Origin: Bradyrhizobium sp. B124
GTDB taxonomy: Bacteria > Pseudomonadota > Alphaproteobacteria > Rhizobiales > Xanthobacteraceae
NCBI RefSeq assembly: GCF_038967635.1
Contig: NZ_CP152413.1
Location: 2,542,001 to 2,606,000 of the forward strand
Direction of reading: 5' to 3'
Length of the DNA: 64,000 nucleotides
Positions 36,759-44,802 of this stretch are shown here, piece by piece. A program made the translations under genes and the position numbers. Positions within the stretch are counted from its first letter, which is position 1, and every line of letters begins with the position of its first letter. The notes below the pieces were generated by a model. That model saw nothing but the letters and a program-made list of their open reading frames with translations, was not told where the DNA came from and ran no database searches.

Positions 36759-37445
36759 TCAGCCGACGACCTTAATCGGTGCTCCCCGACGATCGGTCGC
36801 GCTCTCCGCCATCCTCTCAAATCCCGCCAGAAAGAGATCCAGCGCATCACTGATCATCTGCGCCTTGTCCTCCAGGACGGGCGCTTCGTAGATGTACTTG
36901 CGTACGCCGTAATAGAAGATGCCGCCGTGAAACACCCAGGCCAGCTCCAGTTCGGCCGGGCTGGGCCTGCTCTGCGTGGCAAGACCGGCGTCGTGGCGAC
37001 ATTCCCTGACAATGCGTGTCAGGATCTTGTCCTTGACCATGCCAACATACCAACGATTGATATCGAGGCCCTTCAGTCCAGAGTAGAGATAGATCCGCAG
37101 CCATTTTCGGTTGAAGATTGCGTCCGTGTAGCCTTCGTAAAATTCCTGAAGCCGCACGCGGAGTGGACGCGACCGGTCGGAGAGCAACTTTTCCCAGCCG
37201 ATTTCAAGGGGCTCGAGATAGACCTTGCGGTAGACCTCCTTGATGAGATCGTCCTTGCTCGGAAAGTAGCGATAGAGCAACGGTTGCGTCACGCCGAGCC
37301 TGCGAGCAAGGGCACGCGTGCCGCTGCCGAACCCCTCCTCCGCAAAAAGCTCTGTCGCCTTGGTGACGAATTCAGTGCGACGATCGTCGGCCGACAGCCG
37401 TCTCTGCTTGGCACGAGTTCGCTTGACGGACGCCTTTCGATTCAT
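36759..37445 (-). CDS. TetR family transcriptional regulator
   Basis: 228 residues. The N-terminal helix-turn-helix is clear: FGSGTRALARRLGVTQPLLYRYFPSKDDL (about 37-65). The C-terminal ligand domain is Trp/Tyr-rich, consistent with an aromatic effector. It overlaps the flavin reductase gene by 4 nt, so it belongs to the monooxygenase operon and likely represses it and the divergent hydroxylase and LLM promoters through the shared palindrome. Confidence 0.92.
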   Translation of the reverse strand: MNRKASVKRTRAKQRRLSADDRRTEFVTKATELFAEEGFGSGTRALARRLGVTQPLLYRYFPSKDDLIKEVYRKVYLEPLEIGWEKLLSDRSRPLRVRLQEFYEGYTDAIFNRKWLRIYLYSGLKGLDINRWYVGMVKDKILTRIVRECRHDAGLATQSRPSPAELELAWVFHGGIFYYGVRKYIYEAPVLEDKAQMISDALDLFLAGFERMAESATDRRGAPIKVVG

Positions 37446-37996
37446 GATGCGTTGCCGTCATCGTCGGCCAGAAACCGGCCAAAACCTCCCTGCGCGAACA
37501 GCAGCGGATGATTCCGGTTGTAGGCGTAGGCCTCCACCGCCCCAAGGAAAATGACATGGTCGCCGCCGTAGTAGCGGTTGGCTGCCCGGCATTGGAAATT
37601 TGCGACCACGTCGGCAAGCACGGGAGCGTTCCCGAGGCCTGGTGACCAACTCACACCGGCGAATTTGTCACCCGATGATCTGGCAAACTTTATCGCCAGC
37701 GTCTGCTGCGACGCGTCAAGAACGTTGACCGTGAAATGACTGGCATTCTGGAAGATCGGCAGTCCCTGCGAAAACATCCCCAAGCTCCACAACACGAGCG
37801 GGGGGTTGAGCGACACCGACGCAAAGGAATTGCAAGTGATTCCGTACGGACGTCCTTCGGTCGACATCGCGGTGACGATCGTCACACCGGTCGCAAACAT
37901 ACCGAGGGCATTGCGGAAGTCACGTGGATCGATCGTCGAGCTGTCGCTTGAGAGTTCACTGGCTGGATCCGGCGGATGTTTGGGTGAGTGAGGCAT
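37442..37996 (-). CDS. flavin reductase (two-component monooxygenase small subunit)
   Basis: 184 residues of the flavin-reductase-like FMN-binding split-barrel family: RNALGMFATGVTIVTAM, then GITCNSFASVSLNPPLVLWSL, and GDHVIFLGAVEAY with a late His-containing segment. Supplies reduced FMN/FAD by diffusion to the oxygenase encoded 10 nt upstream, and possibly also to the LLM enzyme. Confidence 0.93.
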   Translation of the reverse strand: MPHSPKHPPDPASELSSDSSTIDPRDFRNALGMFATGVTIVTAMSTEGRPYGITCNSFASVSLNPPLVLWSLGMFSQGLPIFQNASHFTVNVLDASQQTLAIKFARSSGDKFAGVSWSPGLGNAPVLADVVANFQCRAANRYYGGDHVIFLGAVEAYAYNRNHPLLFAQGGFGRFLADDDGNAS

Positions 37997-38006
37997 GCGG
38001 CTCGCC

Positions 38007-39233
38007 TCAAAGTGTCAGGTTTTCAGACGGCAACCCAAGAGCTACTCGCCCATAGTTGGTGCCCGCCGCGTCGAAATTGAAGGCGAGATGCGCGTTCACT
38101 GCATGCGCATCGCGAAATTGGCGCTGTAGTGCACCCGAGGTGAACAGGCTGCGCGCCCCGCTTGCTGCAAACAGAAGAGAAACGGCTTCGGTGCACAAAT
38201 TGACCGCGAACGCGCCATCGCGCCGGAGCCTCGTCTTCGCCGCAATGCTGGGGACATCACCACGCCGAATCTCTGCAAGCACGTCGACGCAATTCGTGCG
38301 CATGATCAGCCGTGCGGCATCTATCTTCGCGGAGGCCTCGGCGATCTTGATCTGTGTGCTCTGCAGATCGCCGAGCTTGGCCCGATTGTATGTCGAGGCA
38401 CGGTGTCGCGCGATCTCGACGTAATCATCAAGGCAAGCCTGGGCATTTCCCAGACCGACGCCAGACAGCACATAGGGGAACAACGAGAAAACCGGAAGCA
38501 TGTAGAGCGCGTTCGGATTGACGACGCTGCCTGGCGTTGCACCGCCCGCAAGATCGCTGACGCCAACCGTCATGTGCTCGGGAACGAATGCGTCAGTTAC
38601 TCGCACATCGTTCGATCCTGTTCCGCGCAGGCCTGCCGCATTCCAGGTGTCGTCGATGCTGTAGTCCCGTCTGTTCAACAGGAAGAGCCGATACTCGACG
38701 CCGTCGGCCTCATCATCCGAGGCAACCACGCTCGCGAGCATGTTCCACCCGCACGCCTCCACCCCAGACGAGAACGGCCAATGACCGCTCAGCAAATAAC
38801 CGCCACTTGTCTTCGTGGCCCGTCCTGCCGGGAAAACAAAGGAAGACGCGATCAGCGTATCGGGATTCTCGCCCCACACGGCGCTCTGCGCCTCGGGCGC
38901 GAACATACCCAGCATCCAGTGGTGGCTCGCAAGATTGGCAAAGTTCCAGGAGACCGAGGCGTCGCCCTGCCCCAGGGCGTCGGCGCAATCGACCAGCGCA
39001 ACATAGTCGAGCTCACTGCCTCCGACGCGCTTGGGCTGCAGAATCCGGAAAAGGCCACTATCGTGTAGATCCCGCTCGGTCTCGGGCGGCAGACGGCGCA
39101 GTTCCTCGGTCTGCGCCGCCCGTTCACGCAGAGCCGGTGCCAGCGCTCGGGCTCGTGCGACCATGAGCGAATATTGGTCCCGATCCGACCCTGGCGGCAC
39201 CTTGGTGTCGAGCCCGCGGCCAACCTCAACCAT
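38007..39233 (-). CDS. acyl-CoA dehydrogenase-fold flavin monooxygenase (HpaH/DszC-like oxygenase)
   Basis: 408 residues with acyl-CoA dehydrogenase N-, middle and C-terminal (type 2) domains. LRRLPPETERDLHDSGLFRI and SWNFANLASHHWMLGMF are typical of the group D flavin monooxygenases that use reduced flavin supplied by a partner. The catalytic base of true dehydrogenases is not expected at the usual place. It heads the operon oxygenase-reductase-TetR. Likely hydroxylates an aromatic or heteroaromatic ring. Confidence 0.9.
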   Translation of the reverse strand: MVEVGRGLDTKVPPGSDRDQYSLMVARARALAPALRERAAQTEELRRLPPETERDLHDSGLFRILQPKRVGGSELDYVALVDCADALGQGDASVSWNFANLASHHWMLGMFAPEAQSAVWGENPDTLIASSFVFPAGRATKTSGGYLLSGHWPFSSGVEACGWNMLASVVASDDEADGVEYRLFLLNRRDYSIDDTWNAAGLRGTGSNDVRVTDAFVPEHMTVGVSDLAGGATPGSVVNPNALYMLPVFSLFPYVLSGVGLGNAQACLDDYVEIARHRASTYNRAKLGDLQSTQIKIAEASAKIDAARLIMRTNCVDVLAEIRRGDVPSIAAKTRLRRDGAFAVNLCTEAVSLLFAASGARSLFTSGALQRQFRDAHAVNAHLAFNFDAAGTNYGRVALGLPSENLTL

Positions 39234-39524
39234 GGTCTCTTCCTTCGTTCGATCTCCGAAACATTCGCGCGACCGGATCGTTCGGCCCAGTTTATCGAGC
39301 GATCACCAGAGATCAAGACGCGCAAACCTGCGTCCGGCGAGTTCAAGGCGCAGAACTCTCAACTCCCGCCACCGGGCGTCCGGTGACGGGAACGCTCTCA
39401 GCCATATTTCGTCCGCGCGGGACGCGGCACTCTAGCATTCTCCCGCCCAGGATTCGATGCGCGGCCAAGCTCCGGCCAACGACGGCGGCTTGCCGAAGGG
39501 TGCGGCCCACGAACCAGAAACGCC
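39234..39524. other. boundary region between catabolic island and prophage
   Basis: No coding frame is convincing in this stretch. Its left end has the monooxygenase promoter and the palindrome at 39291. The phage late region begins by about 39525. I see no tRNA and no obvious attachment repeat here, so the exact left junction is unresolved. Confidence 0.5.
39291..39305. promoter_or_regulatory. candidate TetR operator, copy 2
   Basis: TTTATCGAGCGATCA with dyad T-ATCG-N2-CGAT-A, 57 nt ahead of the monooxygenase start. 13 of 15 positions equal the copy at 34670-34684. Confidence 0.5.
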
Positions 39525-39555
39525 AAAAAGCCCGGTGGCCAATCGACCACCGGGC
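39525..39555 (-). terminator. rho-independent terminator of the phage late operon
   Basis: On the minus strand a 9-bp perfect stem GCCCGGTGG / CCACCGGGC with an 8-nt loop is followed by a run of five T. It lies 50 nt after the last minus-strand phage gene. Confidence 0.85.
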
Positions 39556-39604
39556 GCTCTACATCGTCGAACTTTCGGCAACGGTCAAATCCACCTCGCA
39601 GGAT

Positions 39605-40033
39605 CTAGACGAGCTGCTTCCGCCAATACAGCGTGTGCTGCCATGCCCAGGGCGAGGCCGGTTCGAAGAGCCGATACCCCTGCCGGATGAAGTTGTTGGC
39701 CGAGAAATGATTGTCTGTCGTATCCGAGACGATCGCCTTCCAGCCGGAGCGCCGCGCTCGCGCTTCCAGCGCGCGAGTAAGCCGCACTTGCAGGCCGTGA
39801 CCGCAGTGCGGCATCACGACCCCAACGCGGCACAGATATCCGGCGTTGACAACATGGGTTGACGGAACGACGCCCGCGAATGCAATCGGCTTTAGCCGAT
39901 GAAAAGCAATCCACCAATACCCCTGCTCGAAGTCGGGCACACGAGTCCCATCGCAGAAGGTCAGCTGATGAAGCTCGGCGAGCGCATCCGCGACCTCTTC
40001 GTCCTGCGGATCAACCTCGCGTATCCTGTACAT
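39605..40033 (-). CDS. GNAT-like acetyltransferase, phage-encoded
   Basis: 142 residues. Pattern of an N-acetyltransferase: AFAGVVPSTHVVNAGYLCRVGV, then the acetyl-CoA loop region HCGHGLQVRLTRALEARARRSG and a C-terminal ANNFIRQGYRLF with the conserved Asn and Tyr. Start at the ATG at 40033 with GAGGTG before it; a GTG at 40042 is also possible. Last gene of the late operon, next to the terminator. Substrate unknown. Confidence 0.7.
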   Translation of the reverse strand: MYRIREVDPQDEEVADALAELHQLTFCDGTRVPDFEQGYWWIAFHRLKPIAFAGVVPSTHVVNAGYLCRVGVVMPHCGHGLQVRLTRALEARARRSGWKAIVSDTTDNHFSANNFIRQGYRLFEPASPWAWQHTLYWRKQLV

Positions 40034-40120
40034 TCTTCGCACCTCGAAATTCTATTGTCCGCCAACGTACCTGGTTCTCCAGTCTGGAGAGAGATGCGCC
40101 CACTCCAGCTGCAACACGAA

Positions 40121-40414
40121 TTACCTTCCGAGCGTGGCTTTGATCCCCAACCAAACGGCGCCGAGAAAGCCGGTAGCGATCACGGTGATCACCGCCTTGA
40201 AAGTATAGCTTTGCGCCTGCTCCACACTCTTTCGCCATCGCCGGAGGTGCTGAAAGTCCGCGCGCAATTCTCGTCGGTCCCCCTCCTCAAATCCAAATGA
40301 AGTCAAGACTGTCGCGATGGTCTTGACCACAACGGCATCGATGTCGCTTCTGCGCACCCGATCCTGTTCAATCAGCGTTTCCATCACGATTGCTTTGACA
40401 TCGGCTTCGCGCAT
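40121..40414 (-). CDS. small membrane-anchored phage protein
   Basis: 97 residues with a charged, helical N-terminal two thirds and one C-terminal membrane segment (AVITVIATGFLGAVWLGI). AAGGTGATCC precedes the ATG at 40414. It lies in the lysis cluster beside holin-like genes, so it may be an accessory holin or spanin-type component; this is positional inference. Confidence 0.65.
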   Translation of the reverse strand: MREADVKAIVMETLIEQDRVRRSDIDAVVVKTIATVLTSFGFEEGDRRELRADFQHLRRWRKSVEQAQSYTFKAVITVIATGFLGAVWLGIKATLGR

Positions 40415-40418
40415 GGGA

Positions 40419-40802
40419 TCACCTTCGTATGATGCGGGCGACATTCTCAAACGTACGCTTTCCGAAGTAGAAGCCCATGATCATGCCGGCCCAGGTGCTC
40501 ACGTCTCCCGCGAGTTGCGGCGTCGTCCCCAGGCCGAGAACCTTGTCCCAGATCACGCATTTGGCGTAGAAAACCAACGTCACGTAGAACGCCAGTTTTT
40601 CCGGCTCCCAGGGATGACCGATCTCGGCGATCTTGAGTTGACTATGCGCCTGCGCCTCCGCCACTTGCGCGGCAATCTCACTGGCGGCGAGATCGGCGGC
40701 AATCTTGCTGTCGATGTTCCCGGCCTTCAGCCTGGCCTGGTACGCATCGATCAGGCCCTTGATGACAGGACCGCCAAGGAAGGAGAGAATGGTCATCCAC
40801 AT
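40419..40802 (-). CDS. holin-like protein (3TM/GTA type)
   Basis: 127 residues. The middle has the pattern HPWEPEKLAFYVTLVFYAKC and WDKVLGLGTTP, and the end AGMIMGFYFGKRTFENVARI, which matches phage/gene-transfer-agent holins with three membrane segments in alphaproteobacteria. Lies 3 nt from another membrane protein and just beyond the endolysin gene, as in a lysis cassette. Confidence 0.75.
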   Translation of the reverse strand: MWMTILSFLGGPVIKGLIDAYQARLKAGNIDSKIAADLAASEIAAQVAEAQAHSQLKIAEIGHPWEPEKLAFYVTLVFYAKCVIWDKVLGLGTTPQLAGDVSTWAGMIMGFYFGKRTFENVARIIRR

Positions 40803-40805
40803 GGA

Positions 40806-41168
40806 TCAGCTCTTACCAACCGACCGCAGACGCGCAACGATCGTAATCGTCGAGATGCCGATCATGGTATAGGCGAGATACCGGGGATTGTTCTTCAATG
40901 CCTCCATGACCTGGGCCTTGAGATCAGGATCGCCGAAGGCAGATGCGATCGGATCAAGCCACTGAAAGACAGTTCCAATGCCGGTCAGGAGGAGACCCCA
41001 GATCACCGTCACAGATCTCCCGGTGAGCGCCCAGGCCTTGCCCCAGAACGTATCCGCTTCGTCGTAGAAAGATTTGAGGGCCGGAATTGCATGCAGGATC
41101 GGCCGCACGACAATGAAATACGCAGAAAGCAATCCGGGCAAAGTCAGGGAAAGCCAGAGCATCGTCAT
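40806..41168 (-). CDS. phage membrane protein, lysis cluster
   Basis: 120 residues, two or three hydrophobic stretches (LWLSLTLPGLLSAYFIVV, SVTVIWGLLLTGIGTVF and YTMIGISTITIVARL). It overlaps the endolysin gene by 4 nt. Could be a second holin or antiholin. Confidence 0.7.
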   Translation of the reverse strand: MTMLWLSLTLPGLLSAYFIVVRPILHAIPALKSFYDEADTFWGKAWALTGRSVTVIWGLLLTGIGTVFQWLDPIASAFGDPDLKAQVMEALKNNPRYLAYTMIGISTITIVARLRSVGKS

Positions 41169-41869
41169 TTCCTTCCGAAGAGAGATTTGAAGAGATCAAC
41201 AAAAAAGGCTCCGAGGGAGCCTTTGGCGGGAGCGTGGATCGATGGATTGGCCGGCGGTGGTTTCGGCGCCGGCGATGGCGCCCTTCCTGCCGGGACAATC
41301 TTCGCTCCGGTAAATGTGATGGTCGGATCGAGCTGCGTCATCGCCCGCAACAGGCCCGCGCAGCCCAACTGCTGATCCACAACGCTCGCATCAAAGACCC
41401 CGTCCCGGACGTATTTGCCCGAGACGTACTGATCGGTGCCGGACCAGATGTAAGGCGACGGCTTGCCGCGAGCGGCATAGCCGAGCCCGTTGTACTGCTC
41501 GAGCATGGTCAGCGTGCCGCCGACCGACCAGTCACGGTTACGGGCAGCGAAGGGCGCACAGTTGACCAGCGCGTCATAGGCGCCGTCTTCCCAGGTCTTG
41601 AACGGACCCCTTCCCTTCGGAACGTGGACAGAGACGCTTCCGAGCGGGTCGCCCTGCCCAAGCTGCGTATTCCAGTTCTGGGAAGCCTCCCGCTCGTGGA
41701 CGACCGCGATGAAGAACCAGGGAACGCCGGTCTTGGCTGACACAGCCTGATACCGATCCTTTGCTGGCGCCGAGACGAGCCGCGCTGCGACCGTCGAGAA
41801 GTTCCGTATCGACTTGGCTTCCGCCCAGCGGGCTGCATTCGCCGCGCTAAGGGCCTTCAGGTCGGTCAT
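41165..41869 (-). CDS. phage endolysin, lysozyme-like
   Basis: 234 residues. Residues about 50-95 have the alphaproteobacterial phage muramidase pattern FFIAVVHEREASQNW followed by QLGQGDPLGSVSVHVPKGRG, where E59 or E61 is the likely catalytic acid. The C-terminal 60 residues are Pro/Ala-rich and end in a hydrophobic stretch (LGAFFVDLFKSLFGRK), perhaps a membrane-targeting tail. It degrades peptidoglycan during lysis. Confidence 0.85.
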   Translation of the reverse strand: MTDLKALSAANAARWAEAKSIRNFSTVAARLVSAPAKDRYQAVSAKTGVPWFFIAVVHEREASQNWNTQLGQGDPLGSVSVHVPKGRGPFKTWEDGAYDALVNCAPFAARNRDWSVGGTLTMLEQYNGLGYAARGKPSPYIWSGTDQYVSGKYVRDGVFDASVVDQQLGCAGLLRAMTQLDPTITFTGAKIVPAGRAPSPAPKPPPANPSIHAPAKGSLGAFFVDLFKSLFGRK

Positions 41870-42002
41870 AAGTCTCTCTACTGATGGTTTAGGTGGCGAT
41901 AGGGGACGCCAGGTTGCGCCGTTTGCGCAGACCCTTTAAATTATCGCCGTATGGAGATCGAGAAATGAAGCGTGCCTTGCGAACCTAGTCGCCCAAAGAC
42001 CG

Positions 42003-42251
42003 ATGGAATTCCATTGGGAAGAAACCGCCGAAGGATGGCTGCTCAATCCGTCAGACCCAACTGTGATCCATCCTGTTGTGATCCAGGAAGGTCATCACTG
42101 GAACGTCTATGCGGATAAACGCCGTCTCATGCCCGGCAACTTCAACAGCGAACATTGGGCTAAGGAATGCGCTTGGTCGTTCGTAAAGCAGACCCGAAAA
42201 TCGGCCTTCGGCGCTTACAACGTGAGGCTCATCGAGGCGCCAATCAAATAA
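42003..42251 (+). CDS. small hypothetical protein
   Basis: 82 residues, tryptophan-rich (about five Trp), divergent from the endolysin gene. The sequence has the balanced look of a folded small protein (EGWLLNPSDPTVIHPVVIQ). No family recognised. Its last codons overlap an antisense remnant of a tail fibre gene. Confidence 0.45.
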   Translation: MEFHWEETAEGWLLNPSDPTVIHPVVIQEGHHWNVYADKRRLMPGNFNSEHWAKECAWSFVKQTRKSAFGAYNVRLIEAPIK

Positions 42252-42318
42252 TTCTCATGATGTAGTTGCAGCAAATCGTTGGTTGCGCGATCGCGTGGGG
42301 TGCGATGCAGAATCGCTT
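42244..42318 (-). pseudogene. 3'-end remnant of a tail fibre (collar) gene
   Basis: On the minus strand the last codons before a TGA read AQPTICCNYIMRII, which parallels VQPSIVCNYILRIL at the end of the intact tail fibre gene (44802). The shared nucleotide blocks include GCAACTACATC. Upstream in this frame a stop ends the match, so only the gene end is left. It marks the far side of the plus-strand O-acyltransferase insert. Confidence 0.65.
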
Positions 42319-42442
42319 CTACATGTTGTCTATTGTGGGTTCGGGTGGTAAGCGCATCAGCATGCATGTCGACGGCACCCAGTTGGCAGATCGGCCGCCA
42401 GTAACTACAAGCGTGGTGCACACGGCGGCGCGCGAGAAATGA
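42305..42442 (+). CDS. possible leader peptide before the O-acyltransferase
   Basis: 45 codons starting at 42305 whose TGA overlaps the ATG of the MBOAT gene (ATGA). The peptide is Gly/Ser/Val rich (LSIVGSGGKRISMHVDGTQ). Translational coupling is suggested by the overlap. Not related to a known family. Confidence 0.3.
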   Translation: MQNRFYMLSIVGSGGKRISMHVDGTQLADRPPVTTSVVHTAAREK

Positions 42443-43794
42443 CTTTCACGACTTGGCAATTCGGAATTTTCGTCAGCGTCGTTTTCGCTGTCTACTATTT
42501 ACCGTTCTTGAAGCACGCGCAGATCTATATCCTGATCGCGGCAAGCATCTTCTTCTACGGATACGGCCAGCCGGAATTGCTGCCGTTGCTTTTGGTGGCT
42601 GTGGTCGGCACCTGGGCATTTTTGGTTTTGTCGTTTCGCAGCTCCATCTGGACTGCGGTCGGCGTCGTCTTCAATCTAGGGCTCCTCGCCTTCTTCAAGT
42701 ACAAGCTCCTGTTCGTTGCACCACCGGTCGCAACTGGTCACGCTCTTTGTGATTTCCTCCTCAACCTTCCGCTACCGATCGGCATTTCGTTCTTCGTTTT
42801 CCACAACATCAGCCTCTTGGTCGACCTGCCTAAGCTCTGGCGGCCAGTGAGCGTGTGGGAGATTTTCCTCTATGTGATCTTCTTCCCGCAGCTGGTTTCG
42901 GGACCGATCACCCAAGCTCGCAACTTCTTCCCGCAAATCCAGCCTAAAGAGATCGCGAAAGTTCCGTTCGCGGAGGCCGCACGTTGGCTCGTGCTCGGAT
43001 ATTTCTTCAAGCTCTACTGCGCCAACAATCTGAACGAGATGACGTCCTACATGGATTACCCTCTCTTCGAGACGGTGACGACGGGCGACAAATGGCTTCT
43101 GCTCTTCCTGTACAGCTTCCAGATCTATGCCGACTTTTTCGGCTACTCGTCAATCGCGCTTGGACTTGCGCTGCTGTTCGGGTATCGGTTGCCCGAAAAT
43201 TTCAACAGGCCGTACATCTCGCGGTCGATTGCCGAATTTTGGCGGCGCTGGCACATCTCACTTTCGAGCTGGCTTCGCAACTACCTCTATATTCCATTGG
43301 GCGGCAGCCGGCACGGCCTGGCGCGCACCTATTTCAACCTGATCGCCGTCATGGGGCTGGGTGGCCTGTGGCACGGAGCTGCTTTGAGCTACTTGGTCTG
43401 GGGTCTTATGCACGGAGTGCTCTTGGCAATCGAGCGTCCCTTCGCCGAGAGGCTGGACGGCGTGAAGTCGCCGGCTGTCCAAGCATCCCGCGCCGCCGTG
43501 GTCTTCCTGGCCGTCTCGATGCTCTGGATCTTCTTCAAGCTCCCCGATTTCAATCACGCGGCGGCCTACTTCGCTGGGCTTTTCACGGAGAGCGACATTC
43601 AGAACTCGCCGAAGATCTACCGCAGCTTGGCGTTGGCATACTCTCTGCCAGTCATCCTTCAGCACTTCATCCTACCACGGCAGCCGCAGCGCGCCTGGGT
43701 TCGAGCGATCGAGCCGTTTGCTTACGGCGCACTCGTTGCCTTAGCGTACGCTGAGGCCGGACCTGAATCGGCCTTCATTTACTTCCAGTTCTAG
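42439..43794 (+). CDS. MBOAT family O-acyltransferase
   Basis: 451 residues, about ten membrane helices. The family core is FWRRWHISLSSWLRNYLYIP with H272, then GGSRHG and, in the catalytic hydrophobic stretch, GLGGLWHGAALSYLVWG with H312. This matches AlgI/DltB/PatA-like O-acetyltransferases that move acetyl groups across the membrane onto polysaccharides. Next gene, 9 nt on, is an SGNH-like partner, the usual two-gene arrangement. Within a phage late region it is best read as a serotype-conversion gene that alters host surface polysaccharide. Confidence 0.9.
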   Translation: MTFTTWQFGIFVSVVFAVYYLPFLKHAQIYILIAASIFFYGYGQPELLPLLLVAVVGTWAFLVLSFRSSIWTAVGVVFNLGLLAFFKYKLLFVAPPVATGHALCDFLLNLPLPIGISFFVFHNISLLVDLPKLWRPVSVWEIFLYVIFFPQLVSGPITQARNFFPQIQPKEIAKVPFAEAARWLVLGYFFKLYCANNLNEMTSYMDYPLFETVTTGDKWLLLFLYSFQIYADFFGYSSIALGLALLFGYRLPENFNRPYISRSIAEFWRRWHISLSSWLRNYLYIPLGGSRHGLARTYFNLIAVMGLGGLWHGAALSYLVWGLMHGVLLAIERPFAERLDGVKSPAVQASRAAVVFLAVSMLWIFFKLPDFNHAAAYFAGLFTESDIQNSPKIYRSLALAYSLPVILQHFILPRQPQRAWVRAIEPFAYGALVALAYAEAGPESAFIYFQF

Positions 43795-43803
43795 GACGGA
43801 CCG

Positions 43804-44658
43804 ATGCTTTGGATGCTCAAGTTCGTGACCACGGCTGCTGCCGCGATCGCCGTGCTCAAGCTGGCTGGCAATCACGATGTCCAGCCGCTCTCCACGACCA
43901 CTGATGCGCAGAACTACGCTGTGGCGGCGAAATATATCAACGGATGGTCACACAAGACCGTGTTGGTCGGTAGCTCGCTGACGTTCAGATTATCTGAGAA
44001 CTACTTCGAGTCCACGAATATCGAGAACCTGTCGCTCGCCGGCGGGTCTCCCATCACAGGCCTGGAGATCATCGCGAGTGCGGCAACGCCAAGGCTGGTT
44101 CTAGTCGAGGCGAACGTTCTGAACCGTGTCTTGGATGAGGGTCTCATCACCAAATTGAAGGATCGTGGCTCTTCCGTTTTCCGGCCAGTGCGGTCGGCCG
44201 CCGCCTACTACGAAACGTTGATGCACCCTCCTCTGAAGAAGGAGCAGGTCAGGTCTAGGATCGATAGCTTGATTGCGCAGCCACCGTCTGACACTGTCGA
44301 TGCCGGCCTGGCCGAACGAACAATGCATGAAGCGAGGGTTATGCCCTCAATGGAGGCTATTCGTCAGGGATTGTTCGCCATCCAAACGTACAAAACACTG
44401 CTCGAGTCCAGGGGAGCGAAGGTCCTGCTATTCCACATGCCCTACTCGCCGCAGTTCGAGGCGACCCCTTTTGCTGCCGCAAGCACGCGGATGGCTGCGG
44501 ACGCGTTCCCCGACGCTGGGTCCTGGCTGACGATAGGCATTGATCCGTTGCAACTGCGGTGGACGGACGGTGCTCATCTCGACATCCGATCGGCCGCCAT
44601 GGTCGCACGAGCAATCGAGGCCGCATCTGGCGTTAACTCAACCGGCATAGCGCAATAG
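43804..44658 (+). CDS. SGNH-like periplasmic acetyltransferase partner
   Basis: 284 residues with an uncleaved or cleaved N-terminal hydrophobic anchor (about 5-20). An SGNH-hydrolase-like order is visible: nucleophile block LVGSSLTF (S57), the NLSLAGGS block with Gly, and the D-x-x-H pair in WTDGAHLD (D255, H258). In AlgI/AlgJ or PatA/PatB pairs such a protein takes the acetyl group from the MBOAT subunit and places it on the glycan in the periplasm. AGGACGG precedes the start. Convergent with the tail fibre operon. Confidence 0.75.
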   Translation: MLWMLKFVTTAAAAIAVLKLAGNHDVQPLSTTTDAQNYAVAAKYINGWSHKTVLVGSSLTFRLSENYFESTNIENLSLAGGSPITGLEIIASAATPRLVLVEANVLNRVLDEGLITKLKDRGSSVFRPVRSAAAYYETLMHPPLKKEQVRSRIDSLIAQPPSDTVDAGLAERTMHEARVMPSMEAIRQGLFAIQTYKTLLESRGAKVLLFHMPYSPQFEATPFAAASTRMAADAFPDAGSWLTIGIDPLQLRWTDGAHLDIRSAAMVARAIEAASGVNSTGIAQ

Positions 44659-44664
44659 ACGAAG

Positions 44665-44802
44665 TTACCTTTCGGATCTGATCCTAGCCGCTTCGCCAAT
44701 GCAGTTGAGACCGGATGAGCGGGTGAATTGGCTTGCGGACCCATTTGCCTTCTTCTGACCTTCGTGCGCCTTTTCGGTGATGCCGATCGAAGTGTCACCC
44801 AT
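44665..44802 (-). CDS. small protein coupled to the tail fibre gene
   Basis: 45 residues, ATG at 44802 overlapping the tail fibre stop as TGATG. Lys/Ser/Gly-rich N-terminal half and no hydrophobic segment. Position immediately after the tail fibre gene is where fibre assembly chaperones are often coded, but it is too short to claim that. Confidence 0.5.
   Translation of the reverse strand: MGDTSIGITEKAHEGQKKANGSASQFTRSSGLNCIGEAARIRSER

Noticed and set aside
39234..39604. Search for a tRNA or attachment repeat at the prophage edge
   Set aside because: No cloverleaf-forming sequence or direct repeat could be seen; the other end of the prophage is outside the window.
41201..41224. Terminator-like hairpin followed by T-run on the minus strand
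   Set aside because: It lies within the coding end of the endolysin gene (AKGSLGAFF), and the operon continues into overlapping genes, so it is more likely coincidental or only a weak attenuator.
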